The notes: generated by a model from the sequence alone, not told the origin. DNA of 64,000 nucleotides from Treponema sp. (GCA_017549025.1 JAFYWB010000036.1:1-64000); one strand, 5' to 3'. Counted from the stretch's first letter, positions 41,384 to 49,772 are shown. Translations and numbers: made by a program.

Positions 41384-42226
41384 CTACACCTCCAAGTCTG
41401 AAATCTGAGACTCTGTATCTTCAGTAGCAAACAGCTTTGAAATGTCAACATCTTTCAAGCTTTCAGTCATTTTAGAAAAATCAAAAGAATCCGTCGTTTG
41501 ATGATATAAATCTTTAAGTGTTGTTCCAGAATTAAACTGAACAATTGCATAACGGATGCCGTCAATAAAGACTTTTTCTTTTGCAGAAAGTTTTGGGTAC
41601 GTGGTATCTTGCTTTTCTGCTGGAACTTTTCCACGAATTTGATTGTAAACCTGATTTACAGAAAGCTCCTCTTTACGGATTGCTTCCTTCTGTTCTTCTG
41701 TTGCTTCTTTTAGGACAACACGGGCTTTTTCAACTGTTTTGGAAGAAACACCAAGTTGCTTACCAATAATTTCGCTGGCTTTACCTTTTTCTTCTCCTGT
41801 ATTACCTTTGCCTTTTTCAAAGTTGAAGTTAGCAACAGCCTGAAGCAGGGCTTCTCCAGAGAGGTTACGCCTGTCAGTCTGCTCACGAATTGCAAACTTC
41901 TTTGCTTCTTCCAAAGATTCAAAATGATGAATGATACAAGGAACTGTGGTAAGACCAGCTTTCATCGCACAATGGCGACGAGTATGCCCATCAATCAGGA
42001 TATACTTTCCTTCATGGAGCCAAACGTGTAATTCATGCCCCAATTTAAATCCTTCAGTCCGCATAGATTCTGTCATTGCATTTACAACAGAATCATCCAT
42101 TGCTAGCATTTTTTCAAACTCAGGAATGAGAACAATGTCACTAATTTTCAGCGTCTTTTTCTGGTCTGCTGACTGTAGATTGTTAATCTTATTTTTGATT
42201 GTGTTGGTCAAAATATTAAAATTCAT
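41384..42226 (-). CDS. ParB/RepB-like partition protein 1
   Basis: A 280-residue protein with the ParB N-terminal (Spo0J/sulfiredoxin-like) domain, seen in LHVWLHEGKYILIDGHTRRHCAMKAGL (read in two parts), and a following HTH around GKQLGVSSKTVEKARVVL. Usually such proteins bind parS sites for plasmid segregation or act as regulators. No ParA ATPase is encoded next to it. AAGGAG lies 9 nt before the ATG. Upstream lies an inverted-repeat-rich stretch that could be its binding site. Confidence 0.87.
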   Translation of the reverse strand: MNFNILTNTIKNKINNLQSADQKKTLKISDIVLIPEFEKMLAMDDSVVNAMTESMRTEGFKLGHELHVWLHEGKYILIDGHTRRHCAMKAGLTTVPCIIHHFESLEEAKKFAIREQTDRRNLSGEALLQAVANFNFEKGKGNTGEEKGKASEIIGKQLGVSSKTVEKARVVLKEATEEQKEAIRKEELSVNQVYNQIRGKVPAEKQDTTYPKLSAKEKVFIDGIRYAIVQFNSGTTLKDLYHQTTDSFDFSKMTESLKDVDISKLFATEDTESQISDLEV

Positions 42227-42305
42227 AAAAATACTCCTTGAATAGATGTATATAAAAATGTCCTGTTAGTTTTCCACAAGTTTTTCATATAGTGACAAAA
42301 AAATT

Positions 42306-42424
42306 ACTCAATATTATTTTTTTTATATTTTGATATTGAGTCAAAATTTTTGACTTCTAATGCAAAAAAATTTAACCTCTGGTGGAATTTTTTTTTACCT
42401 GTAGAGGAAATCTACAGGTAAAAA
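42306..42424. other. Cluster of three inverted repeats upstream of parB-mob
   Basis: ACTCAATAT/ATATTGAGT (42306-42314 with 42333-42341), AGTCAAAA/TTTTGACT immediately after (about 42339-42355), and a perfect 14-bp hairpin TTTTTACCTGTAGA/TCTACAGGTAAAAA (42392-42405 with 42411-42424). The last lacks a 3' T-run on either strand, so it is not a normal terminator. Candidate parS, oriT or operator region. Confidence 0.65.
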
Positions 42425-42478
42425 AGATAGACTACTTGTGGATTAATCCTCCACCTACATCAGAGAAGAATAATCCTG

Positions 42479-42835
42479 TTAGCAGGAATTCTCTATTATT
42501 TTCTGTTGCTCTCGAGGGAGCCGAGAATGAACTGTCCAATACTTACAATAGTAACGGTTAGGATGTAGACGAGTATAGGGCACTTTCACTTTAGTAATTA
42601 GTCCTGTTGCCAGAAGCCGATTCAGAATCTTCAGATTTGTGGGCTTAGTCCTACCGGTCCAATAGGCTAGGTAGCGGAGACTACCTGAGAATACCCCCAC
42701 ACCATCCCTGCTGAATGAATGTATAACGGCGTAGACGATTAGATCTTCACCCGCAAGGTGATACTTTTTGATCATCCAGTCATAGATATGGATATAACTC
42801 CCATGGCTTGGGGCGCTAGCGGGTCTCTCTAGCAT
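42479..42835 (-). CDS. Helix-turn-helix replication/regulatory protein
   Basis: A 118-residue protein with a winged-helix-like pattern, YIHIYDWMIKKYHLAGEDLIVYAVI followed (in a second segment) by SGSLRYLAYWTGRTKPT and a basic recognition region. This layout is common in small HTH proteins of phage and plasmid replication modules. The frame opens at 42949, but the ATG at 42835 has AAGGAGGTG at the right distance. It overlaps the preceding small gene by 20 bp. Confidence 0.75.
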   Translation of the reverse strand: MLERPASAPSHGSYIHIYDWMIKKYHLAGEDLIVYAVIHSFSRDGVGVFSGSLRYLAYWTGRTKPTNLKILNRLLATGLITKVKVPYTRLHPNRYYCKYWTVHSRLPREQQKIIENSC

Positions 42836-43007
42836 AGGGCACCTCCTTGTTTTTTTTGCAAGAGGATAAATTCCTCCTATGCTGAGTGGTAATCTCATAA
42901 TACGATGGCCTACCATCGTGATAGGTAATCCGAATAGTAACAGAGCCAAATCTCAGATGCTCTCTCTCGAGATCCTGTTGTATCAGTAACATGAGTTCAG
43001 AGCTCAT
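42816..43007 (-). CDS. Small DUF2292/YezD-like protein
   Basis: A 63-residue protein. The core FGSVTIRITYHDGRPSYYEITTQ resembles the DUF2292 (YezD) family of 50-60 residue proteins (IxYGSVxIxxxDGxxxxIExTEK). The function of that family is unknown. GGGAGGTG precedes the ATG, which overlaps the upstream stop (ATGA). The basic C-terminus overlaps the next gene. Confidence 0.7.
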   Translation of the reverse strand: MSSELMLLIQQDLEREHLRFGSVTIRITYHDGRPSYYEITTQHRRNLSSCKKNKEVPYARETR

Positions 43008-43228
43008 CGAGCACCTCCCAATGTTGTAGCTCTGCAGGCTAGAATATAATTCTCCAGATCTCTGCGGTGAATTAGTACACGCTTGCGTACGACAGTACGT
43101 GGAAGCTCTGAGTAGGGGATCAGGGAATCCAGAGTACTGAGTCCGATACCAAGAATCTGTGCCGCCTCCTGGCGGGTAAATAATGTTTTTTCCGGCCATT
43201 CGGTGATGGCGTAGTTAGAAGGTTTCAT
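43004..43228 (-). CDS. Excisionase-like helix-turn-helix protein
   Basis: A 74-residue MerR/excisionase-type protein: LFTRQEAAQILGIGLSTLDSLI is the winged-helix HTH and KRVLIHRRDLENYIL the following wing and helix. It probably directs excision of the element or regulates its small operon. AAGGAG lies 7 nt before the ATG and is contained in a stem (see leader at 43236-43273). The stop overlaps the DUF2292-like start. Confidence 0.85.
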   Translation of the reverse strand: MKPSNYAITEWPEKTLFTRQEAAQILGIGLSTLDSLIPYSELPRTVVRKRVLIHRRDLENYILACRATTLGGAR

Positions 43229-43235
43229 TGACTGA

Positions 43236-43273
43236 AACTCCTTGGGAGTTCCAATATCGCGAATATGGAACTC
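43236..43273 (-). promoter_or_regulatory. Two mutually exclusive hairpins in the excisionase-like leader
   Basis: In the minus-strand RNA, GAGTTCC-ATAT (43273-43263) can pair with ATAT-TGGAACTC (43257-43246). The same GAACTCC segment (43250-43245) can instead pair with GGAGTT (43241-43236), which contains part of the AAGGAG ribosome-binding site. The two stems share bases, so only one can form. Confidence 0.6.
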
Positions 43274-43384
43274 AGGTAGTGCAAGCTAGCTCTGGGAAGA
43301 AGTAACACTTCTCCGTTGCAACTATCTGAGATGATATAAGAGAATTTAAAACAAATATTCTGACTAACTGCCTAACTTAGTCAG

Positions 43385-44590
43385 TTAATTTGCATATTTT
43401 TTTACGAAATCATTGAAATTATCAAGTCTATCTACATATTTTGCTTTTGCTGGTTGTGGATTTTTTGCAGCTATATGGAAAAGTACTTTTAGTAAAGCCA
43501 TATCCTTTTTTCCAATAACTTTCCTATCAAGATAGGTAATAAGTAAAGCTTGAAATCCATCTGCAATTTGAAAGTTTTCATTTAAAATGATTTTATCTTC
43601 AAATGGATATGTCTGAATGATATCGAGAAAATTATTGGGAACTTTATAAATCTGATAAAAGATTTTTATCAATTCATTTTGAGGAAGCGACATATAGTAG
43701 GTTATTTTATCTCCCTGTTTTTTTTGAAATATATGTTCTCGGAATTGTTCATTTAAAATTCGCTGTTCTGTAAAGAAATTATTTTGAACCATTTTCAAAG
43801 CTTCAATATCAGATTGAATAACTTCAAGTTTGTTTTCAATATTTGAATCATATAATTTCTTTGCCAATGTTAATAAAAATATAAAGCACTCTCTGGCTGA
43901 TTCATTATAAAATTGTAAATTGTTATAGATAGGTTTAACCACAAACTTTTTGTCAAAAGTCATTATATAATTAGAAATGTAATCAAAATTTAGTCTTTCC
44001 CGACCTTGAAAAATAATTTTTTCATACGTACATAATCTTGTAGGAATTATTCTTAAAGCGGTCCAAACACCTTGATTTATGTAAAAGGAAATCATGCTTG
44101 CAATGGCATCCGATTCAGTTAGTCCGTTTTCAAATACTTGTGAATTGAAATTTGCTACACATTCTTGAAATGCTTTTTTTACATCATTGATGTTTTCATC
44201 AAAAAGTGCAGCTATCTTTTTTCTCATTTCATCAGAAAAAGAATTATACTCAAATTGTGAACAATAAGAATCTGAAAAATCACAAACTTCTTTTAAATAA
44301 CTAACATCTGTTAGATGATGAAAAAAATCTAACTGTTCTGATTTTGTTTTTAAGCAAAGCCATCTTGCGACTATTTTGCAACTTACATATATTTCCATAA
44401 GTTGATACAAATGAAATCCTGCATCTTTAATTACATCTGGTGTTATTTTTTTTGATTTTATGTGTTTTATATATTTTTCAGCTGGTTCCATACAGTCTTT
44501 CAAATATATATAAAGATTTTTTGCTCCATCAAATATAGCTTTTTCTCTAGTTTTTACGAGCCAAATCACAGGATCCCCCAAATTATTCAA
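43385..44590 (-). CDS. Unrecognised AT-rich gene in the mobile element
   Basis: A 401-residue, largely helical protein with no signal peptide, TM helix or motif I recognise. Its DNA is markedly AT-rich compared with the neighbouring HTH genes. The predicted start is TTG (44590) with only a weak GTAGAAGAA upstream and a TATAAT box at 44606-44601, so the start is uncertain. Set as a single gene between the small HTH operon and the AlbA_2 regulator of an integrase-carrying element, it is a candidate cargo or defence gene, which is inference from position only. Confidence 0.7.
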   Translation of the reverse strand: MNNLGDPVIWLVKTREKAIFDGAKNLYIYLKDCMEPAEKYIKHIKSKKITPDVIKDAGFHLYQLMEIYVSCKIVARWLCLKTKSEQLDFFHHLTDVSYLKEVCDFSDSYCSQFEYNSFSDEMRKKIAALFDENINDVKKAFQECVANFNSQVFENGLTESDAIASMISFYINQGVWTALRIIPTRLCTYEKIIFQGRERLNFDYISNYIMTFDKKFVVKPIYNNLQFYNESARECFIFLLTLAKKLYDSNIENKLEVIQSDIEALKMVQNNFFTEQRILNEQFREHIFQKKQGDKITYYMSLPQNELIKIFYQIYKVPNNFLDIIQTYPFEDKIILNENFQIADGFQALLITYLDRKVIGKKDMALLKVLFHIAAKNPQPAKAKYVDRLDNFNDFVKKYAN

Positions 44591-44752
44591 TTCTTCTACA
44601 ATTATATTGTATTCATAATACCATAAATCTACTAATATTCAGTCCCATTCAGCAAGATTTTTCTGAAATCTACTGAACGCAACTTTGCGTTTAAAAGATT
44701 TCCTCAAGTCATCTTCTTTCGATTATTTTGAATGATATTTGAACCAAGATAG

Positions 44753-44790
44753 AAAAGGCTTTCAAACCTGACAAAACAGAATTGAAAGCC
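44753..44790 (-). terminator. Terminator of the AlbA_2 regulator gene
   Basis: Minus-strand stem GGCTTTCAA (44790-44782) with TTGAAAGCC (44765-44757), then TTTT, 9 nt after the stop of the AlbA_2 gene. Confidence 0.8.
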
Positions 44791-44798
44791 ATCAATGT

Positions 44799-46463
44799 TT
44801 AATCCTTTACTTTGTAATTTGCATACTTTCCTTTTTGATTAAGGACAAGTTTACCTTCTGCCAATAACTTCTTTATTTGTAAATAAGCCTGGACATTCGT
44901 TATTTTAAGTAATTCTGCTACATCTTCTTTTGTAATAACTCCGTCTTGCTGCTTTGCAAGCTTAATTATAAGTTCTGGATAACGAACTGCATCTATATCA
45001 GTTTGTCTAACATACTTTACGCTTTCATTATTCTGCTTATAAACTTTTGCACTTAAAATGTAAGAACGATTAACACCATTGCCAATAGCTTCAACTAATC
45101 CCGCTTCAACAAGATTTTCAATTGTAGAACTTGTTCGAGATTTATTAAGATGAATAACCTCACTCAATCGTTCTGCAGTAACGCGTCGTTCATTTCGGAT
45201 TGTAGAAAGTATCATCAATGCATTTATTGAAAGTGGCTGATTACGCCTATTCTGTTCATCTGCAATCATCTTTGTAAACTGCATATCAGGATTTGCTCTT
45301 GATACAAACAGCTTAACAATTGATGATGTGCTTTCAGAATAGTCTGGCCAAGGTCGTCCGTAAAGAATTGAGCCTTCATAAATTCTATCAATACCTCGTC
45401 CAGTTTTTTCAGCCAAACCAACTCTTTTTAATACATCGGAAAGACATGGATTTCTTCCATGAGGTTCAACAAAAATAAGATTTTCTGAATTTACACCTTC
45501 TATAAATCCCCCCTGACTTGAAATTGTCATTCCTTCATCGTCAATTAAAACACGAACCTGTCCAAGTTGTGTGTAATCTCTGTGTCCAAATGCATTTAAT
45601 AAACCTTCGCGGAAAGCACCAGGAGTAAACTCAGGAACAGGAATTCTAAAAAGTCCATATTCCATTTCTTTTTCCGGATTCCACGCCTGAAAGTAAGTAT
45701 AAAATTTTTCAAATATCTTTACTAATGGTTCATTTGACGTTTCGTTTATTTTTACATTTGTTCCCGATAATACTTGAAACGACGCTCGATATGTTGGAAT
45801 AAGACGCTTTAAACTTTCTGTTTTTCCAAGAAAAAGTAAACCCGTTACAGTTGGGATTATTTTTCCCTTTTCTTCTACAACAAAATGCAATGCTTTATAA
45901 AAATCTTCCTGATTTAATTCAAGCAATGATTTATCACTTCCAATATTGTTTTTAATAATACTTCTTAGCCGCTCAAATTCCAAATTATCTAAATCATCTT
46001 CTGTTGCACCTTCAAGTGGTTGAGCAGAAAAATCTAGAAGACTTAATTCAGATAATCGACTTGGAATTTCATATGGAAATAAAGGAACTGCTTCTGGTGA
46101 ACCATCAAACTTTAATCTGCGTCGTAAGGTTTTTCCACTTGAAGTTGCTGTAACTGTTCTTGCCTTAGGAACTTCAATGCGTAAGATATCTTTTTTATTT
46201 TCTGTTATGATTTCTGCTCTTGTTGAAACAGTTGGTACTGTACTATTAGCAATTAAAGCCATTACACCAATAGCATCTTTATGTTGTTTTGTAAGACCTG
46301 TTATTTCACCATCATCTTCAACTCCGAGATACAGAATCCCACCTTCCGCATTTGTCATTCCCACAACTGCATCTATCAATTCAGAATCTGGTAATCCGTT
46401 CTTTTCTTTTGTATCTGATTTGAATTCTGTAAAAAGATCTTCTTTTTTAGGTATGTTTCTCAT
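44799..46463 (-). CDS. AlbA_2 (Schlafen-like) domain regulator with C-terminal HTH domains
   Basis: A 554-residue protein. Residues 5-130 are an AlbA_2 domain (TEFKSDTKEKNGLPDSELIDAVVGMTNAEGG, read in two parts, then LYLGVEDDG), and 250-390 resemble the ATPase-like HATPase_c_4 region (GHRDYTQLGQVRVLIDDEG). Two winged helices at the C-terminus (about 415-470 and 500-550) look DNA-binding. Such proteins are called ATP-binding transcriptional regulators and lie on many mobile elements, some linked to defence. AAAGAGG lies before the ATG, and a doubled palindrome covers its promoter. Confidence 0.88.
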   Translation of the reverse strand: MRNIPKKEDLFTEFKSDTKEKNGLPDSELIDAVVGMTNAEGGILYLGVEDDGEITGLTKQHKDAIGVMALIANSTVPTVSTRAEIITENKKDILRIEVPKARTVTATSSGKTLRRRLKFDGSPEAVPLFPYEIPSRLSELSLLDFSAQPLEGATEDDLDNLEFERLRSIIKNNIGSDKSLLELNQEDFYKALHFVVEEKGKIIPTVTGLLFLGKTESLKRLIPTYRASFQVLSGTNVKINETSNEPLVKIFEKFYTYFQAWNPEKEMEYGLFRIPVPEFTPGAFREGLLNAFGHRDYTQLGQVRVLIDDEGMTISSQGGFIEGVNSENLIFVEPHGRNPCLSDVLKRVGLAEKTGRGIDRIYEGSILYGRPWPDYSESTSSIVKLFVSRANPDMQFTKMIADEQNRRNQPLSINALMILSTIRNERRVTAERLSEVIHLNKSRTSSTIENLVEAGLVEAIGNGVNRSYILSAKVYKQNNESVKYVRQTDIDAVRYPELIIKLAKQQDGVITKEDVAELLKITNVQAYLQIKKLLAEGKLVLNQKGKYANYKVKD

Positions 46464-46483
46464 ATAATGCCTCTTTTAATTCA

Positions 46484-46556
46484 ATTATAACTCATTCTAA
46501 CTCAATATGTCGAGTTAAATTTCAATTCTAACTCAATATATCGAGTTAGAATTGAA
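46484..46556 (-). promoter_or_regulatory. Promoter with two tandem palindromic operators
   Basis: Minus strand TCGACA (46513-46508), 18-nt spacer, TATAAT (46489-46484). Two copies of TAACTC-N8-GAGTTA lie at 46498-46517 (over the -35 box) and 46529-46548, 31 bp apart, so on the same helix face. The second is part of a longer 14-bp palindrome TTCAATTCTAACTC (46521-46534)/46543-46556. A third TAACTC half-site is at 46488-46493. Confidence 0.75.
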
Positions 46557-46573
46557 TTAAAATTAAAGTAGAA

Positions 46574-47389
46574 TTACACAATTCCAAATCTTTGTGAAAT
46601 TCGTTCCACATCTTCCTCAGAAAGATTCAACTCGCCAAGTTCAAGTTTGGCTATCCGTTTGTCTTTCAGAATTTGTCCCTTCTTTCGTCCCTTTTCCAGT
46701 TCCGATAAAACAAACAAAACTCCAAGCTTAAATGAGTCTGCATTGATACCCTTTCCAATCTGGGATTTCTTTGGAATATTATGTTCATCTAAATCTATGT
46801 CTTTTTTTGCTTCTTTAGACTTAATAGCTTCATAAGCCTTATTTAGACTTATATCCCCGGATTTTATTTTTTCCAACAATTCAGGAGTAGCCTTCTTTGC
46901 TATCTCCCTCATTTTGCTCACCTGTCTTGCAGATTTATTCAACTGTTTACCAATTACTGCATCTGATTTACCAGTAGCATTAGGGTCTGAACGGCGGAAT
47001 TCATCTAATTTAAGGAAGGCTGCAAAATACTCTGCATCAGAAAGCCGTCTGGAATTGAGCTGCATTTTATACTCATATTCTATAGTAGAATCTCTACTAT
47101 CAAACTGCTTTACAATTACAGGAACTGACTTTAACCCAGCTTTCTTCGCCGCCATAAAGCGTGAATGGCCATCAACAATGATGAAATCCTTGGTAATAAC
47201 AATTGGTCGAGTTTTATCAAAACCGTTTACTTTCATATCATTTGCAATATCAACCACCTTGTCGTTTTCTTGCTGAAATACAGCCTTAAACTCCCTATCA
47301 AATTTCAGCTCTGACACATCAACCATTTTAATCTTGATGTTCTTATCTTTGTCATTTGATTTTATAGCTTTCTTAGTAAAAATACTCAT
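46574..47389 (-). CDS. ParB/RepB-like partition protein 2
   Basis: A 271-residue ParB-domain protein. The N-terminal domain shows as VVDIANDMKVNGFDKTRPIVI then IIVDGHSRFMAAKKAGL, and the HTH around IGKQLNKSARQVSKMREIA. It differs clearly in sequence from the ParB-like protein at 41384-42226, so it is not a recent duplicate. No ParA is adjacent. It lies between the integrase and the operator-bearing region of the AlbA_2 gene, and both the operator copies and the hairpins at 42306-42424 are possible targets. Confidence 0.87.
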   Translation of the reverse strand: MSIFTKKAIKSNDKDKNIKIKMVDVSELKFDREFKAVFQQENDKVVDIANDMKVNGFDKTRPIVITKDFIIVDGHSRFMAAKKAGLKSVPVIVKQFDSRDSTIEYEYKMQLNSRRLSDAEYFAAFLKLDEFRRSDPNATGKSDAVIGKQLNKSARQVSKMREIAKKATPELLEKIKSGDISLNKAYEAIKSKEAKKDIDLDEHNIPKKSQIGKGINADSFKLGVLFVLSELEKGRKKGQILKDKRIAKLELGELNLSEEDVERISQRFGIV

Positions 47390-47423
47390 TCTATTCTCCT
47401 CTTCACGATGTAATAGTCATAGT

Positions 47424-48746
47424 TTAGGCCTCATCGACTATTGAATACTCAACATCAGCAGCCTCAATGATTGGCAAGAATAATTCTTCTTGAACCTTCT
47501 CCAGTTTAGCCAATGCATTTTCCATAACGATATGCTCAGAATAATGATTCAACATCGTTTCAGTCTTATGACCTGAGCCAGCCATAATAACACGATTATC
47601 TGAAATCAAATCCTTCACACGACTACACCACAAATGTCTCCAAGCATGAAAGCAAATTTTATTCGGTTCAGGATGACCAGAGGCTTTCAATGCCCGGCGA
47701 AAATATTTCAGCCAATTTTTGGGATCCGTAGGTTGTTTGGGTACAAGGCCAAAGAAAACAAAGCTAGACTGACCTTCATCAAAGGGATTCAAGCTTGCTT
47801 GCATAAGGAGAGCATCACGAACTTTGGGAGGAATTTTTATTTCACGAGATTCATTGGTCTTAGTTTCTTTCAGGCCGTCATACTTGCTCCATGAGTGTCG
47901 GATATATATTCGATCAACACCGATATCCTGCACTTGAAGTCCAGCTATCTCGCCTTGTCGCATTCCTGTATAGAATGCCAACTCATTTGCAAGTTTTGCT
48001 GAATCATTTTCCCATTGCGTTGCAAACACAGCAGCAGCCTGTTCCAAGGTGAGAATATCCCGCTTCTGAGATTTCTGTCCGCATTTCAGGATTCCATCAA
48101 AGCAATTATTTTCTGTAAGGTCATTGAAAAAAGCCCATTTCAAGGGAACAGTAAGGGAACTCACGATTGAATTGATTGTTTTTGGAGCAAGCTTCAAAAT
48201 ACTCTCATCGTTAAAAATTTGCTGCACATCCTTTCGAGTAATGCTTCCTACGGACCGCCCCATTAGCATTGGAATCCAATAAAGCTTCACCCTGCTTTTC
48301 ATTGTTGCACAGTAAGATTGATGAATCGTTTGATTTTTCAGCTTTTTTTCTTTTACATAGGGGGATTTTTCAAAGTCCCAAAAGTTGAGAAGAAAATCTT
48401 CAATTGGCTTATCTTCTGGACTTTTACAAATAACTGCCGATGAAATAAACTTCCGTTCTTTCAAAACCTTTATGATGCTTCTTATTTCTTCATCCGTGAA
48501 ATGAGAAGTCCGAAGGTCGTTCATGAACTTGATTTTATCGACAGAAGTGAATGAATTGGACAATTCCTTACCATTAATCCGAGAAGGAATCTGTCCATTT
48601 ACAACCCATTCCATGGCCTTTCTTTCAGCCTCAATTCTAGTACGGCAGCCAGTACTCTTACTTGTAGAACGGGATCCATCGCTCATACGGAATTGGACGT
48701 AATAAATTCCAGTATGGCGTTTAAAAATAGAATAAGGTTTGCACAT
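47424..48746 (-). CDS. Tyrosine recombinase / integrase
   Basis: A 440-residue site-specific integrase. The catalytic set is Arg263 (TGMRQGEIAGL), His367 and Arg370 (HAWRHL), His393 (GSGHKT) and the nucleophile Tyr402 (NHYSEH). The N-terminal arm-binding and core-binding domains precede it. Its 5' end lies about 140 bp from the 3' end of the tRNA-fMet gene, the typical placement for an element integrated in a tRNA gene. Confidence 0.95.
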   Translation of the reverse strand: MCKPYSIFKRHTGIYYVQFRMSDGSRSTSKSTGCRTRIEAERKAMEWVVNGQIPSRINGKELSNSFTSVDKIKFMNDLRTSHFTDEEIRSIIKVLKERKFISSAVICKSPEDKPIEDFLLNFWDFEKSPYVKEKKLKNQTIHQSYCATMKSRVKLYWIPMLMGRSVGSITRKDVQQIFNDESILKLAPKTINSIVSSLTVPLKWAFFNDLTENNCFDGILKCGQKSQKRDILTLEQAAAVFATQWENDSAKLANELAFYTGMRQGEIAGLQVQDIGVDRIYIRHSWSKYDGLKETKTNESREIKIPPKVRDALLMQASLNPFDEGQSSFVFFGLVPKQPTDPKNWLKYFRRALKASGHPEPNKICFHAWRHLWCSRVKDLISDNRVIMAGSGHKTETMLNHYSEHIVMENALAKLEKVQEELFLPIIEAADVEYSIVDEA

Positions 48747-48850
48747 AAAAACCTTCCTTTACTGAAACCAGCAAGAAAGTTGCTCACTTTGCTAGCTCAA
48801 TATCAAGGTGATTTTCACGCCAAACCTTACTTCTTAGGTTGTGGTAGTGT

Positions 48851-48879
48851 GCTAAGTTCAAGTAACACAAGAACTTAGC
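48851..48879. repeat. 9-bp inverted repeat next to tRNA-fMet 3' end
   Basis: GCTAAGTTC (48851-48859) and GAACTTAGC (48871-48879) with an 11-nt spacer, 5 bp from the tRNA 3' end and between tRNA and integrase. No T-run follows on either strand, so it may be a recombinase core site rather than a terminator. Confidence 0.65.
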
Positions 48880-48883
48880 TATT

Positions 48884-48956
48884 TAGCAGGGACAGGACTT
48901 GAACCTGCGACCTCCGGGTTATGAGCCCGACGAGCTGCCAACTGCTCTACCCTGCG
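48884..48956 (-). tRNA. Initiator tRNA-fMet (anticodon CAT)
   Basis: Initiator features: first base pair unpaired (C1 opposite U72), three consecutive G-C pairs in the anticodon stem (GGG/CCC), loop CTCATAA, discriminator A. No encoded CCA. The 3' end points at the integrase gene. Confidence 0.93.
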
Positions 48957-48971
48957 TCGTAATGTTTCATT

Positions 48972-49000
48972 ATAATACCATGGAAGAAAAAAACTGTCAA
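48972..49000 (-). promoter_or_regulatory. Promoter of tRNA-fMet
   Basis: Minus strand TTGACA (49000-48995), 17-nt spacer, TATTAT (48977-48972), about 15 nt before the tRNA. Confidence 0.8.
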
Positions 49001-49071
49001 GGGTTTAAGTAGAAATTTTATGAAAAACAATGCAAAGAATGGAAAACTTTGCTATCGGCTAAAATTTCAAA

Positions 49072-49764
49072 TTATCGAAGCTCCACAGAAGTAACCTTGA
49101 ACTGTCGTCTAAGGTCGTGGGCAAGATTTTCAAAATCTACGGATTTGGGAATACGGGCTTCGTAGCTCACTTTTAGAACATTATCCACGAGGCTGGCATT
49201 GTTCAAGTTGGTGACGATTACGCCAAACTTTGCAGCCAAAGACTTTAAATCCTTCAAAGAAGGTTGATTCTCGGAACAGGTAAGGTATAGAACCTTCAAT
49301 TCCTCTGCAGGAAAAAAATGTTCTTCCAAGAACTCAATCAAAACCAAGGCCACCAATGAAAATACCAGTGCAATTAATGCAGGAAAGAAAAAACCTGCAC
49401 CAATGGATAAGCCTAAAGCAGCTCCAGTCCAAATAATGGCGGCAGAGGTAAGGCCCTTTACGTTAAAGCCTTCCCGAAGAATGGCACCTCCTCCCAAAAA
49501 ACCAATTCCAGACACCACTTGGGCTGCCAAGCGTGCAGGATCTCCGCTACCAGCAAATAGCACCTGAGACAGATAAATGGAAAGTAGCATGATAACACAG
49601 GAGGACACACAAATAAGAACCAGCGTTCTGATTCCCACGAAACGCATTCTGAATTTTCGCTCCAAGCCCATGATACAGCCAGCCAAAAAGCTGAGAAAAA
49701 TTCTTACAAAACAAACCTCCCACGACAGGGCTGTACCTACAAGCTCAGAAAAAAATACGTCCAT
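49072..49764 (-). CDS. MgtC/SapB family membrane protein
   Basis: A 230-residue protein with the MgtC family core of several TM helices (FLAGCIMGLERKFR; GIGFLGGGAIL; GLTSAAIIWTGAALGL). The C-terminal soluble part (about 155-230) looks like an ACT-like domain. MgtC proteins affect magnesium homeostasis, intramacrophage survival and ATP synthase activity in pathogens, while environmental members are less clear. It follows the preceding gene by 8 nt, so it is probably the last gene of the three- or four-gene unit that starts with the TPR lipoprotein. Confidence 0.92.
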   Translation of the reverse strand: MDVFFSELVGTALSWEVCFVRIFLSFLAGCIMGLERKFRMRFVGIRTLVLICVSSCVIMLLSIYLSQVLFAGSGDPARLAAQVVSGIGFLGGGAILREGFNVKGLTSAAIIWTGAALGLSIGAGFFFPALIALVFSLVALVLIEFLEEHFFPAEELKVLYLTCSENQPSLKDLKSLAAKFGVIVTNLNNASLVDNVLKVSYEARIPKSVDFENLAHDLRRQFKVTSVELR

Positions 49765-49772
49765 GATTCACT

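Noticed and set aside
42392-42424. Perfect 14-bp hairpin as an intrinsic terminator
   Set aside because: On both strands the stem is followed by A residues rather than T, so it does not have terminator geometry.
42835-42949. N-terminal extension of the HTH protein to 42949, and of the DUF2292-like protein to 43199
   Set aside because: Both extensions run antisense or out of frame over neighbouring genes, and strong ribosome-binding sites mark the shorter starts at 42835 and 43007.
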